DNA of 64,000 nucleotides, taken from assembly GCA_946902875.1 (NCBI GenBank), contig OX336341.1, positions 124,001 through 188,000 of the forward strand. Direction: 5' to 3'. Each line of letters starts with the position of its first letter. Within the stretch, counting starts at the first letter, position 1. The DNA comes from Nematopogon swammerdamellus. Its lineage: Eukaryota > Arthropoda > Insecta > Lepidoptera > Adelidae. Of this stretch, positions 1-11,214 are shown piece by piece. A program made the position numbers and the translations under genes. The notes under the pieces are model-generated. The model was not told the DNA's origin, ran no database searches, and worked only from the letters and a program-made list of their open reading frames with translations.

Positions 1-106
1 TGGTGCGTGGTGCGTGGTGCGTGGTGCGTGGTGCGTGGTGCGTGGTGCGTGGTGCGTGGTGCGTGGTGCGTGGTGCGTGGTGCGTGGTGCGTGGTACGTG
101 GTGCGT
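1..106. repeat. 7-bp tandem repeat (TGGTGCG)n
   Basis: About fifteen near-perfect copies of TGGTGCG run from the window edge, with one A substitution near the end. The repeat lies in what would be the first intron of the minus-strand exon at 186-447. It probably extends beyond the window. Confidence 0.95.
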
Positions 107-185
107 GTTTGTTTAGTAAGATGAGCAGCTCATGGTTGGTTGAGCGAGTGTGTGGGTGTAAGTAAGTGTGTGCGTGGTGACTCAC

Positions 186-447
186 CTCTCCTGTGCGAGC
201 GGTACTGGTTGCCGGCGGCGGCGGCGGCGGCGGCGGAGGGTCCGCTGCAGCAAGGCTGCTCGTGGTAGAAGTTCCAAGAGTTGTCGAAGCGTGCGGCGGC
301 GGCGGCGGCGGCGTGCGCCACCACCGGACTCGGCACCGGCGGCTGCCACCCGTACCCCGCGCCCGCGACCACCCCCGCGCACACCCACCCCGCCAGCGCC
401 ACACCCAGTGCCACCCACCGCGCTCCCACCACCCGCCGCCCGCGCAT
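186..447 (-). CDS. Candidate first coding exon of a secreted protein with polyalanine tracts (partial)
   Basis: On the minus strand an ATG at 447 in good insect context (GTCAAGATG) opens an 87-codon frame. It ends at a strong splice donor, with AGGAGAG followed by GTGAGT (donor bases 185-180), leaving phase 1. The first 30 or so residues look like a signal peptide: several arginines, then a hydrophobic Ala/Val/Gly-rich stretch (VALGVALAGWVCAGVVAGAG). Next comes a Pro-rich linker, a first alanine run, a non-repetitive segment with paired cysteines (FDNSWNFYHEQPCCSG), a second alanine run and a basic end. The alanine runs come from (GCC)n tracts. I do not recognise the family. The Cys-Cys segment between low-complexity runs and the exact donor argue for a real exon; the high GC content, which keeps several frames open, argues against. 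The rest of the gene would lie to the left of the window. Confidence 0.5.
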
Positions 448-2800
448 CTTGACACACTCGACACTGCACTATCACTCGCACATAATATCTCCACACTAAC
501 CTTCTAAGCGCATTTCTTTTATTATTTTCACAAATTAAATAATTACCAATAAATTAATTTTTTGTAGGTTTTCTGAATATTAATTTTAGATTAGTTTTAG
601 TTTTAGTGTGTTAGTGTATAGTTGTATTTTGTATTACCAATAAAGTGAAATTCTGTACAAGTTTAACTGGACATCGGCGGGCACCGCGGGCACCGGTCAA
701 CCTCCTGTAACGCTCTCTAGAATTATCTTTTTATTTTTAGTTTGTTTAATAGCTAGATTAGAAGAAGAAAGAAACGCCTTCGCGCCCTTGTACAATGTTA
801 GGGGCGGCGAGAGCTGAGGTATTGGATAGAGTGTAGTGTAGTGTAGGTAGGTTGGTATCTTACTAATAACTATAAGTAGAGCAACTAGACGAGATAAAGT
901 TGGTAAACAGCCTGAACTCCACTGAGGGAGGACTCTTAGCTTCTCGCACGCAGAACAATAGAACTGCTTGTCGGCTGTCGCTGTCGTGTCGGTGTTTCAT
1001 GGTCGTTTGCGTCGCCATTTTGTGAATTGAAAATGTATTCCTTTCTTTAAAATAAATATTAATTCGCCACGAAAAAAACATTCTGAAAGCGTCGCCGATT
1101 ACGGAACCCTAAAAAAGATAATGCGTAAAATAGTCGAGTGGCTCTGCTGAATAAGGGGAGGAGTGGACAAGCAGCGAGTACGAGAACTAGTATTTATTTT
1201 ATTTTATTTATTTATGTATTATACATGAAATTCACAGCCAATAATGTATGCAAAACGCCTGGATAATTTACTCGTTCCACTGTACCTAGGTACATTAAAA
1301 AGTGTTGATATCTAGGATGAAGTGGGCGGGGAGGCGGGAGGGTTGTATGTATGTATGTATGTGCAAAGTGAGATGCGTAGGTGTATGTTTAAGAGCGTGT
1401 TAGGGTGTGTGTGCGAGTGTGCCTGAGGGTGCGTGTGTGTGTGTGTTTGTATTTTCTTTTCCTTTTATTTAGTAACTTTTTCATTCGTTTCAATAGCGAG
1501 CGTTCAAATTATGTGTTTGAAGTCTCTTGGGTTTGTGCTGACTACTTAATGTATCTTCCCTACGTGTGTATCCCTAATGTTCTTCCAAGTTATTCATTGA
1601 AAATTGTAAATTTAATATTTTCAACACAGTTGATCCCCGCATTATAATAGCATAATACACGTCGTGCTATATAGACAGATAGTTAGGTGTATGTACGTAC
1701 ATGTGTGTGTATGTGTGTAGCTGGCTGCTGCTGGTGGGGTGCGCAGAACATCCACGCAACACAACGCGAGACTTGTAGGGTAGGTAGGTAGGACTACACT
1801 TATTACACAGCATGATTAATGATCTCGCTTCACGCTCTGACAGTTTTTAGGGTTTCATGCATTTAACAAAGTCCTTCGGATATAAAATTTAAAGCGAAAC
1901 TGATCCCGCGCGGTGGAGTCGCACGCACCCCGTGCCGCCGCCGCCGCGCCGCGCCGCCACCCGGCCGCACAAGATAAGTAACTGTGTGAACTATGAAAGG
2001 ATATCAATGGTGATTTAATAATATTAGATATAATATTACGGTCGGGGTCTCGGGGTGAACGTTGGGTAGGTACTTCCGATGCATGGTGTAAACATCCACT
2101 TATTATTAAAGTTCCAACCACATTATATAAAAGTTATAGTCAGTTTCAATGGAACACTGCGACCTCAACTGCGATTTATGCAAAAGCAGCCAGCCGTTGG
2201 CCCGGCGCGCGGCGCGGCGTGAGTTGTACGATCGATGTGAGCCTGGCACATCAACCGTTTTAAAAGTGAGCATCCTGCGACAGACGGACAGACGACATTT
2301 GAACCTCTTTTAGGTTCCTAACCTGATAACAACAAGTTGATGCCACGATCAGCGCAGCTCCTGGGATTCACCTGAAGAGCTGCTGTATGTATGTAAATGT
2401 ACTAGTCGAGTAGGTATAAGGGACTTATGAATACATCAGAATATTTATTTCAACCTTTAATAGAGCGGTCAACTTCCCACAAGCCGCGGAGCCGGAGTGC
2501 GGGCGGGCGGTGGCTCGAGTAGAGAAAGAGAGAGTAGAGCTAGGTAGAGCACAGTGTACAGTGCACAGTGCACAGTGCACGTGGCGATAGAGCTAGAGAG
2601 GGACCCACTCAACCGGTTCGAGGTTGCCCGCTCCTCCGCGCCGCCACCGCCCCGCCGGCGCGAGTCATTTCTTCAAGGTGGAGAAGATACTCGTGTGAAT
2701 AATTACTTATTATCCGTATAAATAAAAAAATACCCAGAATGGTGAAATAGCGTATGAACGCGATGCACAATAGAGCTTATAATTCGAGAGAAGATTAACA
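448..2800. other. Non-coding stretch: 5' flank of the exon, microsatellites, no supported gene
   Basis: This is mostly AT-rich. It contains short (TATG)n at about 1345-1362, (GT)n at about 1424-1447, a GC-rich patch at about 1915-1970 and a GA/GC-rich patch at about 2480-2670 with repeated CAGTGCA. The part nearest 448 would be the 5' UTR and promoter of the minus-strand exon. No TATA box or frame with coding character stands out. Confidence 0.6.
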
Positions 2801-2942
2801 AAAAATACAGGGTGTACCGCGGAGCGGACCTCCATCCAGCACGCGTGGCGCGCTCTCCACTCCGAAAACGGAGCCATTCGTTGGAGCCATTACGTAACGA
2901 GGTATTCGCCGTATGTTGACGAACCTAAGTGTGACCTTGTTA

Positions 2943-3521
2943 AGTGATGGGCCGACTATGGTATTTGACGACTAGCCGACTAGCCGACTAATCGGTTTTC
3001 AAATTGCCGAATATTCGGCCGACTAGTCGGGGCAATGCCGATTATTCGAATATTCGTTTTTTGGAGGTCTTCGGAACGGGTTTATAAAGTTATTAAGGTC
3101 TGTTATTTGTAATTTTGTTATGTTATGTGTCATATTTTGTTGATTCATGAATCATGAAATACTGAATTACTGACTGATTCCTAAGTTCCTATTATGTTAC
3201 CTTATTGTTTCTTTGAAAATATTTTCAGACTGCAACTTTAGATACTTGTAATTGAATACTTTTTAGAAATAAAAATAATTGTTTAGTGTATAATTTCATC
3301 CATAAGTAGGTAACCTACGCTTGGATATGTCGAAAATTCCGCCAGTTCTAAATTGAATGCGAATGAAATAAGCATAAATTGTTGGGGTTATTTCATTTAT
3401 TATAAACCGATTATAATCGGCATAATTTGCCGATTAGTCGCCGACTAGTCGGTCGCCGACTACAAAAGTTGCCGAATAGTCGGCTTTCCCGACTAGTCGG
3501 CGACTAGTCGGCCCACCCCTA
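2943..3521. mobile_element. hAT-type MITE with CGACTAGTCGG subterminal repeats
   Basis: The element is about 579 bp and has no transposase. The left end reads AGTGATGGGCCGACT and the right end, reverse-complemented, reads TAGGGGTGGGCCGACT, both close to the usual hAT terminus. The flanks carry CTTGTTA on both sides (2936-2942 and 3522-3528), which extends to an 8-bp hAT-length duplication with one mismatch. Both subterminal regions are packed with the palindrome CGACTAGTCGG and variants, likely transposase-binding sites. The interior is AT-rich. The right flank continues straight into a LINE-type 3' tail, so the element probably landed in an older LINE end. Confidence 0.75.
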
Positions 3522-3538
3522 CTTGTTACCTAAAGATA

Positions 3539-3566
3539 ATAAATTGAATTGAATTGAATTGAATTT
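3539..3566 (+). repeat. LINE 3' tail, AATAAA followed by (TTGAA)n
   Basis: AATAAATTGAATTGAATTG resembles the 3' end of the Jockey-type element at 25.5-27.3 kb, which also ends in AATAAAG and (TTGAA)n. The body of this copy is not recognisable to the left of the hAT insertion. Confidence 0.5.
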
Positions 3567-3959
3567 GATTTTTGCATAAAAAAATAATGTCATACATAGT
3601 GTGAATAGTTATTTATGTCGGCCGCCGCCGGCCAACCAACGTCCGCGTTGGAGAGTAATAGAGGAATGGAATGTCGTCATTGCACCTCATGCTACGCTAC
3701 ATGGGCTCACTCAACCAGCAATCCGATACACATTCAGATGAATCATCATCACAGATTACCATTTTATTTTTCCATATGGGAATGAGTAGGCTGGGATCAG
3801 TAGTTTCCGAGATATGCCTTCTCAAAGTCTTTTTCCTTTCTGTTCGAAACCATTGAACCTATTTCTGAACATTATTTCTGAAAGATATTTAATTTTTTTA
3901 CGGAAGGAAACAAATTTCAAGTCGATCCGACCAGTAGTTTAGGAGTTATAGCCATTTAT

Positions 3960-4690
3960 TGATTTTCGAAGCCTTTTTTAGGGTTCCGTATCCGGTACGG
4001 GACTGGGTCTGTGGTACCTCTGATCCCTCGGCACAACCACCTGTGCCGGCCGAAAGATGAGACGAGAGCAGACCAGCAGATTTGCGGACTACAGAAACGC
4101 TATACAGCTTGTTAATACGACGTTTGAACACTCTGAGGTTGCAAGTATCGGGAAACACATCTGCCGGGAGACAATTCCACCCACACCCTAGCAGCGCGAC
4201 AGAGGAACGATCTTCAGAAGCGATCTTGTCCTCAAAAGCCTAATGCCAACAACAAAATGATGTTCAGTTTCTATGCAACGAGTGGCTGCGGTGATAGGTT
4301 GGGTGGCAAGGAATACGGGATGCAAGTTAATACTTCTAGATCAAACTGAGCGACCCAACAAATCGTCTGTGGCTCAGAGACTCCGCAGCCAGACCATCAG
4401 TGAATCCAAGGACACCAACAGGTACTGGGGACTTTCTTCCCAAATGTGGCTAAGGTAGTTAAATTCTATCAACTGTCTAATCTACTATTTGTACGACATA
4501 AGCAGTCGTGTCCCCTCAGGCGCCGCCGCGCCGCTCCGACGCCGGTGCGGTGCCGCGGTGAGAAGAAGATCCACAGTTTTTTTATGCCTTGGACTGAATA
4601 AACTGCCTAAAATCCACGTCTTTGGAAATGTTGCAGCCCAGTAGGTCTAGGTGCTCCGCGAGACAGGCTTCTGTATCTAACAAATAAATG
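3960..4690 (-). pseudogene. CR1-like LINE 3' fragment, subfamily B, decayed
   Basis: Minus-strand translation gives broken pieces of the C-terminal region of a CR1-like reverse transcriptase, for example a VFKRRINKLYS-type ending near 4100. The same blocks in the same order occur in the better copy at 8.82-9.93 kb: the 'LRVFKRRIN' ending, the 'PNIWGR' region near 4400-4440 and the 'LDLLG' region near 4640-4660. GC-rich DNA at about 4510-4560 interrupts it. There are many stops and frameshifts, so it is not functional. Confidence 0.7.
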
Positions 4691-5340
4691 TAATCTAGAT
4701 TTTGGAATGCTTCTGTGACACAGTACACGGTACGTCTTTTATGCAGCCTGTGTACAAGACAACAATACGGACGGATTGAATTATCCCGTTATTGAGCTAC
4801 ATTTCAACTCAGCCTCCACTCATTATAACGGAATAATAGCCAGAAATTGTATCTGCGGATCTATTGATACGGTCGGCACCCCTGCTCTCTGCTCTCCCGC
4901 CCGCGCGCCGCGCGCCACCGCGACGGCTTCTAAATTGTTCGCAGGTAGTCGGCGGCGCGGCACCTCAGAGCGTCGTCGGTGCGTATAGTTAGGTGGCTAC
5001 ATTGAGCGGGCGGGTGCGGGCGGGCCGGGAGCATAATGAGAACTCTCTCAACTCAACACAGCCGGCCGACCGACACTCCTTCCTTAGTTCCTTATCCTTG
5101 TAGCTGGCAACACAATGCGCGATGTTACCTCGGGCCGCAGCACTCGCGCCGCGACCCGACGTATTTACACATTCCTTGGATGTATCAATATTTCATGTAT
5201 AAACAATATCACGGTCCTTCACTTTAAATTATCTATGAATAACAGGGACCGCCAAAACTAACATAATAATAAAGATTAATATGTTTTATCATGTCGAGTA
5301 GTACCTACATCGAAGAAAAGATCTTGCAAAGCTCAGATTA
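4691..5340. other. Non-coding stretch without recognised genes
   Basis: Mixed unique-looking DNA with a CpG-rich block at about 4890-5160. Open frames here are short and follow GC content. I see no repeat family or splice-bounded frame that I can support. Confidence 0.5.
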
Positions 5341-5349
5341 TTACTAGTA

Positions 5350-5411
5350 ATATCTCACTAATCTCACCTCATCTCACTATCTCACTTCTCATCTCATCTC
5401 ATCTCACTAAT
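5350..5411. repeat. (ATCTC/ACTC) short minisatellite
   Basis: Irregular repeats of ATCTCAC and CATCTCATCTC directly precede the Helitron-like repeat at 5406. Confidence 0.8.
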
Positions 5412-5530
5412 ATCATAAATGCGAAAGTATATTTGTTTGTTTGTTTGTTCCTCTTTCACGCCTGAACGGCTAGACGGATTTTGACGAAACATCGTATAGT
5501 GGTAGTGTATATCTCGGAGTAACATAATTA
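5406..5530 (+). mobile_element. Fragment of the 'ATAAATGCGAAAGT-(GTTT)n' interspersed repeat
   Basis: The sequence runs from a CTAATATCATAAATGCG start through a (TTTG)n microsatellite and a segment containing GAACGGCTAGACGGATT to a TATCTCGGAGTAACAT block. Related segments occur at 25.35, 36.84 and 37.31 kb. I recall this as a very common lepidopteran repeat, often the 5' portion of Helitron-like non-autonomous elements, but I cannot confirm that here. Confidence 0.55.
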
Positions 5531-5532
5531 AA

Positions 5533-6212
5533 AAAAGCGGCCAAGTGCGTGTCGGGCCACGCGGTTCCGTAGTTGCGGAACCCTATCAAAATAAATTATT
5601 TTATTATTTGTATAATTTTGCAGGGGACATAAATGAATGTTAATTTGAAAAAGTTCTTCAACAGTGAAATGATGGCTGTCGTCCGTACATTTTATAAGTT
5701 GGTCGACTATTACTCGTCAACCTGTACAGCCTACTTAGCTGTGATAGTTTTCCTTTTAATTTCGATATATTATGTACTACTGCTGTGAATTTTTTCACAT
5801 ATCTAATAACAACCGTTTAGCTGGCAGGGGGAGGGGGGACACTTGACTCTAGCAAAAATTTGCACTTAAAAGCTTAATAATTCGCAAACGGATCCCTAAA
5901 TCGAAAAATGCTTCTCACAAACCCGCAATATTTATCCAGAGACCTATCTAACGACACCCCACACGATGATGTAGACGTGAAAAAAAAAATCATCCCCACT
6001 TTACGTGTAGGGGAGGTACCCTAAAAAAAATTATTTCAAAATTTTTATTTTACCACTTTGTCGGCGTTATTAATATTAATACCCATACCAACTTAAAACT
6101 TTCTAGTACTAAGGGTCTCTGAGCTAAGCCGCGGACAGACAGACGGACGGACAGACGGACGGACATGGCGAAACTATAAGGGTTCCTTGTTGACTACGGA
6201 ACCCTAAAAAAG
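5533..6212 (+). mobile_element. GGGTTCCGTA interspersed element (about 680 bp)
   Basis: It starts with AAAAAAAGCGGCCAAGTGCG, carries GGTTCCGTAGTTGCGGAACC near its start and an internal (ACAGACGG)n run at about 6132-6165, and ends CTACGGAACCCTAAAAAAG. The same terminal motif occurs at about 1100, 3980, 41975 and 61243. No coding capacity is seen; it is a non-autonomous element of a type widespread in Lepidoptera. Class not determined. Confidence 0.65.
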
Positions 6213-6470
6213 TGGTTAATTTCGAGTCGAGCTCGCGTAAAGAGGGTTCCGTACCATCCCGTTTTCTATGAGAACTAGAAGGCTTAGGGTTTTCGTTTAG
6301 GTTTTCCTGTATATTAAGTGTATATCCCATGGTAACATGATTTAAAAAAAGTGGTAAAGTTCGAATCGAGTTCGCGTAAGGAGAGAGGGAGGGAGAGAGG
6401 TTTGGGTTTAGGAGCCCTCACGCAGACATCACGTGAACCACGTTTCTATAAAATAGGTACCTACTAGCTT
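6213..6470 (+). mobile_element. Partial copies of the GGGTTCCGTA element
   Basis: Two further AAAAAGTGGT...TCGAGTTCGCGTAA-like starts (near 6208 and 6340) and a GGGTTCCGTACCAT segment show fragmented or rearranged copies next to the fuller copy. Confidence 0.5.
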
Positions 6471-6540
6471 TTGATCGCGTCTTCGCTCGCACGCACTCAG
6501 TTTAGCTAATCCAATTTAATAGCAAATAATGATAATAAGC

Positions 6541-6606
6541 GATCTCTTCTATTATATTCTCTCCCTCTCTCTCTCTCCCTCTCTCTCTCTCTCCCTCCCT
6601 CCGTCT
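6541..6606. repeat. (CT)n/(CTCCCT)n microsatellite
   Basis: A pyrimidine-only stretch of about 60 bp made of CTCTCT and CCCTCT units. Confidence 0.9.
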
Positions 6607-6729
6607 CTCGTCCCTTCCTCCACTGCCTCGCGCGCCGAGGGTTCCGTGCCCCGCACGCAAGCCTATTACTAAGCCTACAACGTCTGTCTGTCCGTCCGTC
6701 CGATGGCTGTGTCTTCGGAATCCAGGCGC

Positions 6730-8026
6730 CCATACTGATAAACTGGAAAAATCTGGTATTCGAGGAAATGTTTTGGAATGGATAAAATCATATTTAATAC
6801 ATAGAAAACAATGCACAGAAGTCTCTAAAATTTGTCAGGAAACAAAAAAAATTATGAAATACAAATCAAAATTCAAAATTGTTACAAATGGAGTTCCACA
6901 AGGGAGTATTTTAGGCCCCTTATTATTCTTAATATATATCAACGACTTGCCAGACTCTATAACACACAAAATGGTACTTTTTGCAGATGACAGCACATTT
7001 ATTGTTAAAGGCTCAAAAGAAATTTTAATTGAATTCCAACAAAATATAAACAAAGGTATTATTAAAGTAGTAAATTGGTTAGAAAATAATAATTTTATAA
7101 TAAATACAAGTAAAACTAATATAATGCAATTTTATAATACAAATGGAAACAAATACAACATTAAAATTAACTACAAGGGAGAACAAATTGAAGAAGTAAA
7201 GAAAATGAATTTTTTAGGAATAAATCTCGATAGCAACTGCAATTGGAAAGAACACATAGACCAGCTTGAATCAAAAATCAGCAGATTCGTTTTTGCATTA
7301 AAAACTAATTACAAATGAAGAATCAGCTGTAACAGCATACCACGGGTATGTCTCGTCAAATATAGGTACGATACGGTTTAATGTTTTGGGGGAACTCTAC
7401 AAACGTAGAAAATATTTTAAAAATTCAAAAACGATGTATTCGCGCCATTTGCCAAGTAAATCAGAAAGAAAGCTGCAAAACGCTATTTAAAAAATTAAAG
7501 ATACTAACAGTACCGTCTATGTACATTTATGAAACGTGTGTATTTGTTAGAACTCACTCAGAGTATTTTAAGCCAATGAAAGAATTGCACAGCCATAACA
7601 CGAGACAGAAAAATAAACTAATAAATACAAAACCTAGAACTACACAATATCGCAAAAGTATATACTACATGGCAGTTAAAATGTATAAAATGTTCCAAAG
7701 GAAATAAACGAGATCCCTGAACTCAAATTATTAAAAAATGCTCTATTTAAATGGCTATTAGACAAATGCTTCTATAAAGTGAACGAGTTTGTGAAAATTT
7801 TCGAATAGGTTATTTATTATTGTTTTATTTTTAGTTATTTTTTATTTTTATGGATAAATTGTAAAATTTGTATTTGTAAAGCCAGCCTTGCATGGCTCTA
7901 TGCATGTGAAGGCTGAATTTTACGCCCATTCAGGCATTTTGCATATTCTAAAAACCCGTAATGGAAGAAACTGTAAAACAGCTGCAAAAAGAACAATAAA
8001 GATTTTTGATTTTGATTTTGAATACA
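6730..8026 (+). mobile_element. 5'-truncated Jockey-type non-LTR retrotransposon
   Basis: Coding similarity begins abruptly at about 6731 in the middle of the reverse transcriptase, typical of incomplete target-primed reverse transcription. The element contains the RT palm, the C-terminal domain and a 3' end with AATAAAG followed by (TTTTGAT)n at about 7997-8024. No target-site duplication could be assigned with confidence. Confidence 0.85.
6731..7809 (+). pseudogene. Reverse transcriptase fragment (Jockey type), frameshifted
   Basis: The first frame (from about 6731 to 7318) reads from the RT finger/palm into [20 protein letters not shown] and the catalytic box FADDSTF (about 6976-6996), so the two adjacent catalytic aspartates are kept. 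It breaks at 7318 after a region matching 'NFLGI.LD...W..HI'. Coding similarity resumes at about 7381-7707 with the usual 'GNSTN..ILKIQKRCIR' C-terminal region. After another shift it ends near 7809 (ALFKWLLDKCFYKVNEF). The endonuclease and N-terminal RT are missing. AT-rich codon use differs from the GC-rich CR1 elements nearby. Confidence 0.85.
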
Positions 8027-8029
8027 CTC

Positions 8030-8815
8030 TCATACTCTTACGGCGTATAGAGTATGTGTTTATTCACACTTTCATACAAGCAAGTATAGTATAGCTCGAC
8101 GCTACGAGACGAGACCTCTCAACACTCAACTATTTCGTTCTCACTCGCTCCACACATCACCCGTCCGACGTTGCTGTTCCAATAGGAAATATCCAAACAA
8201 TGTCCTGAAACGCTCGATAGCTGGCCGACTGCGGTGCCGGACCGGAAGCTCCAATAACATTATATTCAATAATTATTACAAGAGGAGGGAGTGATGTGAG
8301 GTTGCGTGTCGGCCGCTCGGCTCTCCCCGGCGGCGCGGCGCCGCATGTTCCCAGCAGTCATGTGCCTTTACTTGCCGGTTGATAAGTGAGCTACAACAGG
8401 TACAGGGACAGGCCCAACTCAGACTAGATCTGTACCTGTACCCTGACGTCTGCTCCGTTGTGTTGTGTGTGACACTTTTTCCCCCTTCTTCTTTATGGCA
8501 TGGAATCTTCTTATGGTGAGAATATTTTGTATTGGCCGAATACGAAGATAAGTTTTTCTCTAACAATTAACAAGCCATTAGAAGTGGTCAACACCATAAA
8601 AAAATAAGAAACGTCTTGCTTCTCCTCAGAGCACAACAACAACACTGACTACTCTGCTTACGTGATGTTATATACGTATACACGTAATAGTATAATTAAT
8701 TTTGTGGTGAGAAGTAATTAGACGAGTAGGCGAGTAGTCGGGCGGGACGGCGCGGGGCGGCGGCGGCGGCGACGCGCGACGCACGGCTGCCGAGCGAGTT
8801 GTATTGGATCGCAGG
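8030..8815. other. Non-coding stretch without recognised genes
   Basis: Mixed sequence with a GC-rich block at about 8725-8790 just before the poly(T) that marks the next LINE. Nothing codes convincingly. Confidence 0.5.
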
Positions 8816-8818
8816 CGC

Positions 8819-9935
8819 ATTTTTTTTTTTTATGTAAATCAACATGGGTGGCTGTGTCGAGAGACCAAAGGTACAGTCGACAGAGCCAAAACCCCCTCTC
8901 CTCGCGAAACCACGCTCAGTGAGGCGCCATGCCAGCAGATTTGCGGACTGTTGCTAGGCTGTCTAACCCGTTGATACGACGTTTGAAGACACCCAGATTA
9001 AAGGATTCGGGAAACACACTCGCCGGGAGACAGTTCCACACCCTAGCGGTGCGACAAAGAAACGATTTTAAGAACCGATGGGTTCTCAAAAGCCCAATGT
9101 CAACAACAAAAGGGTGCTCAGTTTCTCTGCGACGAGTGCTGCGAAGATAGGTTGGATGGCAATTGGCAAGGAATAAGGGAAGCAAGTTCCTCCGAGCAGC
9201 GTCCATGATAGTACCTGTAGAACAGACTCAGTGACCCTACAAATCGTCTGTGACTGAGAGACTCCAGGTCATCAGTCAGTTTCGGGTCTCCCACCAGACG
9301 GACGGCTCGGCGCTGTATTGAATCCAAGGACGCCAACAGATACTGGGGGCTGCCTTCCCAAATGTGGCTACAGTATTCCATCACCGGCCTAATCTGTGAT
9401 TTCTACAACATGAGTAGTTGTGCCGGTGAGAAGAACCTCCTATTTCGGTATAGGATCCCCAGTTTTTTTTTATGCGGTTTTGGCCTTGGACTCAATAAAC
9501 TGCCTAAAACCCACGTCCTTGGAAATGTTGCACCCCAGTAGGTCTAGGTGCTCCGAGACAGGAACGACACTGCCTTGGAAATTTGCAAGGAAAGGGAAGG
9601 GGTCGACCTTAGCAGAGAATACACAGCATTGCGTCTTGCGAACGTTGAAGGCAACAAGGTTCTCGTTGCTCCAAGTGGCAATATTTTCAAGAACCTTATC
9701 GACCCTTTCTACAACAGAACGTTGCGCCTTGCTGGGCTGTGCATCTCTGCTCTTCCAGTCCTTGACATAACCTGCATGTGCTGTGCTGTCATCTGCGTAA
9801 CTGTGAATCATGCCCAGGGACAGTAAATCGTTAATGAAGATTAAAAATAACGTAAAACAGCACATGCATGCAGCATGTTGTTGGAAGCGGCTGTCTGGAT
9901 CTTCGAATCCGAGCGACCCCATTACCCGCGAGCCC
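8819..9935 (-). mobile_element. 5'-truncated CR1-like LINE, subfamily B
   Basis: A poly(T) run at 8820-8832 is the reverse complement of the 3' poly(A) tail. Coding similarity runs leftward from about 9930, where RT sequence starts mid-palm. A diverged copy of the same subfamily is at 3.96-4.69 kb. Confidence 0.85.
8916..9922 (-). pseudogene. CR1-like reverse transcriptase C-terminal half, frameshifted
   Basis: From right to left: 9470-9922 carries the palm (FLIFINDLLSLGMIHSYADD) followed by 'NENLVAFNVRKTQCCVFSAK' and 'LLGCNISKDVGFR'. 9118-9384 carries 'MEYCSHIWEGSPQYLLASLD'. 8916-9206 carries 'YLRSTRRRETEHPF' through 'RVWNCLPASVFPESFNLG'. The three blocks are in different frames, so the copy is dead. 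Its blocks line up with the open 687-residue protein at 46070-48133, which identifies the family. Catalytic YADD is intact, but the endonuclease and RT N-terminus are absent. Confidence 0.85.
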
Positions 9936-10690
9936 GCCCGCCGCCCGGCCCTGCGCCCCCGCCTGCTTGTACCTGCTGTGCTGCGTATCCGATGTCTCAG
10001 CTGGGATCATTAGGAATCCGACACTTGCTTTACACTGCGCTTCTTACATACTACTTGCAGCCAGTACAGCCTGCCTCTTTGTTACTGCTTGCAATTATTG
10101 TGTTTACTTTTAACCCTACATCACATTATATTATATTTATATACCTAAATATTTCATAATTCGTGAAAGTATATGGATATAGCGACTGTTGGTGTTGCAT
10201 TCGTACCTACTTCTTAGCCGACCGCGCGAATGCAAAGGAGCGTAATACATATACTTACTTACGAACTATGTAATTATGTAACACTTGACTAGGTACGATT
10301 AGCACCTAGGTACCTCAATTTTATTAACCCGTTGACAACTTGATACGTCAAGAATCATAATACCTATTTACAATATTTCATTGAGACATATGCGTGTTTT
10401 AATTTTTGACAAATTAAGTAGGTATTGTCCAAACATTGATACATAAGTAAATAAAATTTAAATATTAAAAGGTTGGCATTTTCCTTCTGCACACCCCTCC
10501 CCTTTTGTGAATATTTGTTAAAAAAGATCATAACAACAAGAAGGTGCGGCGCGGCGGAGTTGGCGGCCGGTAGACACTGAGCACAGAAGGCTCGGTGCCG
10601 GTAGAAGGGCGAGGGGCGGAGCGGCGCCCCGCCGCTGTGGTGCGGGGGCGGAATCTTATGTTTCGCATCAGCGGCATAGGGCCTTAATTT
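9936..10690. other. Non-coding stretch without recognised genes
   Basis: A GC-rich start (about 9920-9970), an AT-rich middle and a CpG-rich block at about 10540-10660 (GCGGCGCCCCGCCGC). No gene supported. Confidence 0.5.
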
Positions 10691-10699
10691 ACAACATAA

Positions 10700-11000
10700 T
10701 AAAGTTGATACTAATTACGTATTCAAGTTTGACAAAGGCGCTCTACATCTATTAAACTAGATTAATAACTCCCAGTAAAATTGTTAATCTTGCTCTCAAT
10801 CTGTGTTTTTGATAGACTGTGGGCAATGTTATTATGTGGCTAGCTAGTCACTAAAATACTTGTAACAGTATGTATGAAAAAAAATAATCCTGAGAAGTTT
10901 CTTGCCGGTTCTTCTTCGTGGATGTAATCGCACCGGATAGAACAAATTGTGACAAGTCGAGTTCAGTCTAACTGCCATATGAATAATCAATAAACAATAC
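10700..11000 (+). repeat. Dispersed repeat with 'GAAGTTTCTTGCCGG' core (copy 1)
   Basis: GAGAAGTTTCTTGCCGGTTC, a CTAGTCAC block upstream and AATAATCAATAAAC downstream recur in the same order at 57735-57965. The layout (a conserved block, then a polyadenylation-like AATAAA) suggests a LINE 3' UTR or SINE-like body. No coding sequence is attached. Confidence 0.6.
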
Positions 11001-11214
11001 CATACAATTTGCAAAAAACGGGACCTCGCTATCTCTCACGGTCTAGGCTGTAGCTTATCCTTTATGCGGCGGAATTTTGAATACCGCGGGGGGTATGTGC
11101 GGCGGCGCGCGGAATAATCTGAGTAGTAGCATTAAAGTTTATGATTTTTACATATAAATATAATATTAATAAAATATAAAAATAAAATAATAATAATATA
11201 AGATATTATTTAGG

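Noticed and set aside
2807..2826. Left end of another ACAGGGTGT MITE
   Set aside because: A single ACAGGGTGTACCGCGGAGCG end without a matching right end within about 2 kb; too little to call.
4273..4458. 61-codon plus-strand frame as a gene
   Set aside because: It is the antisense of the CR1-like pseudogene at 3.96-4.69 kb.
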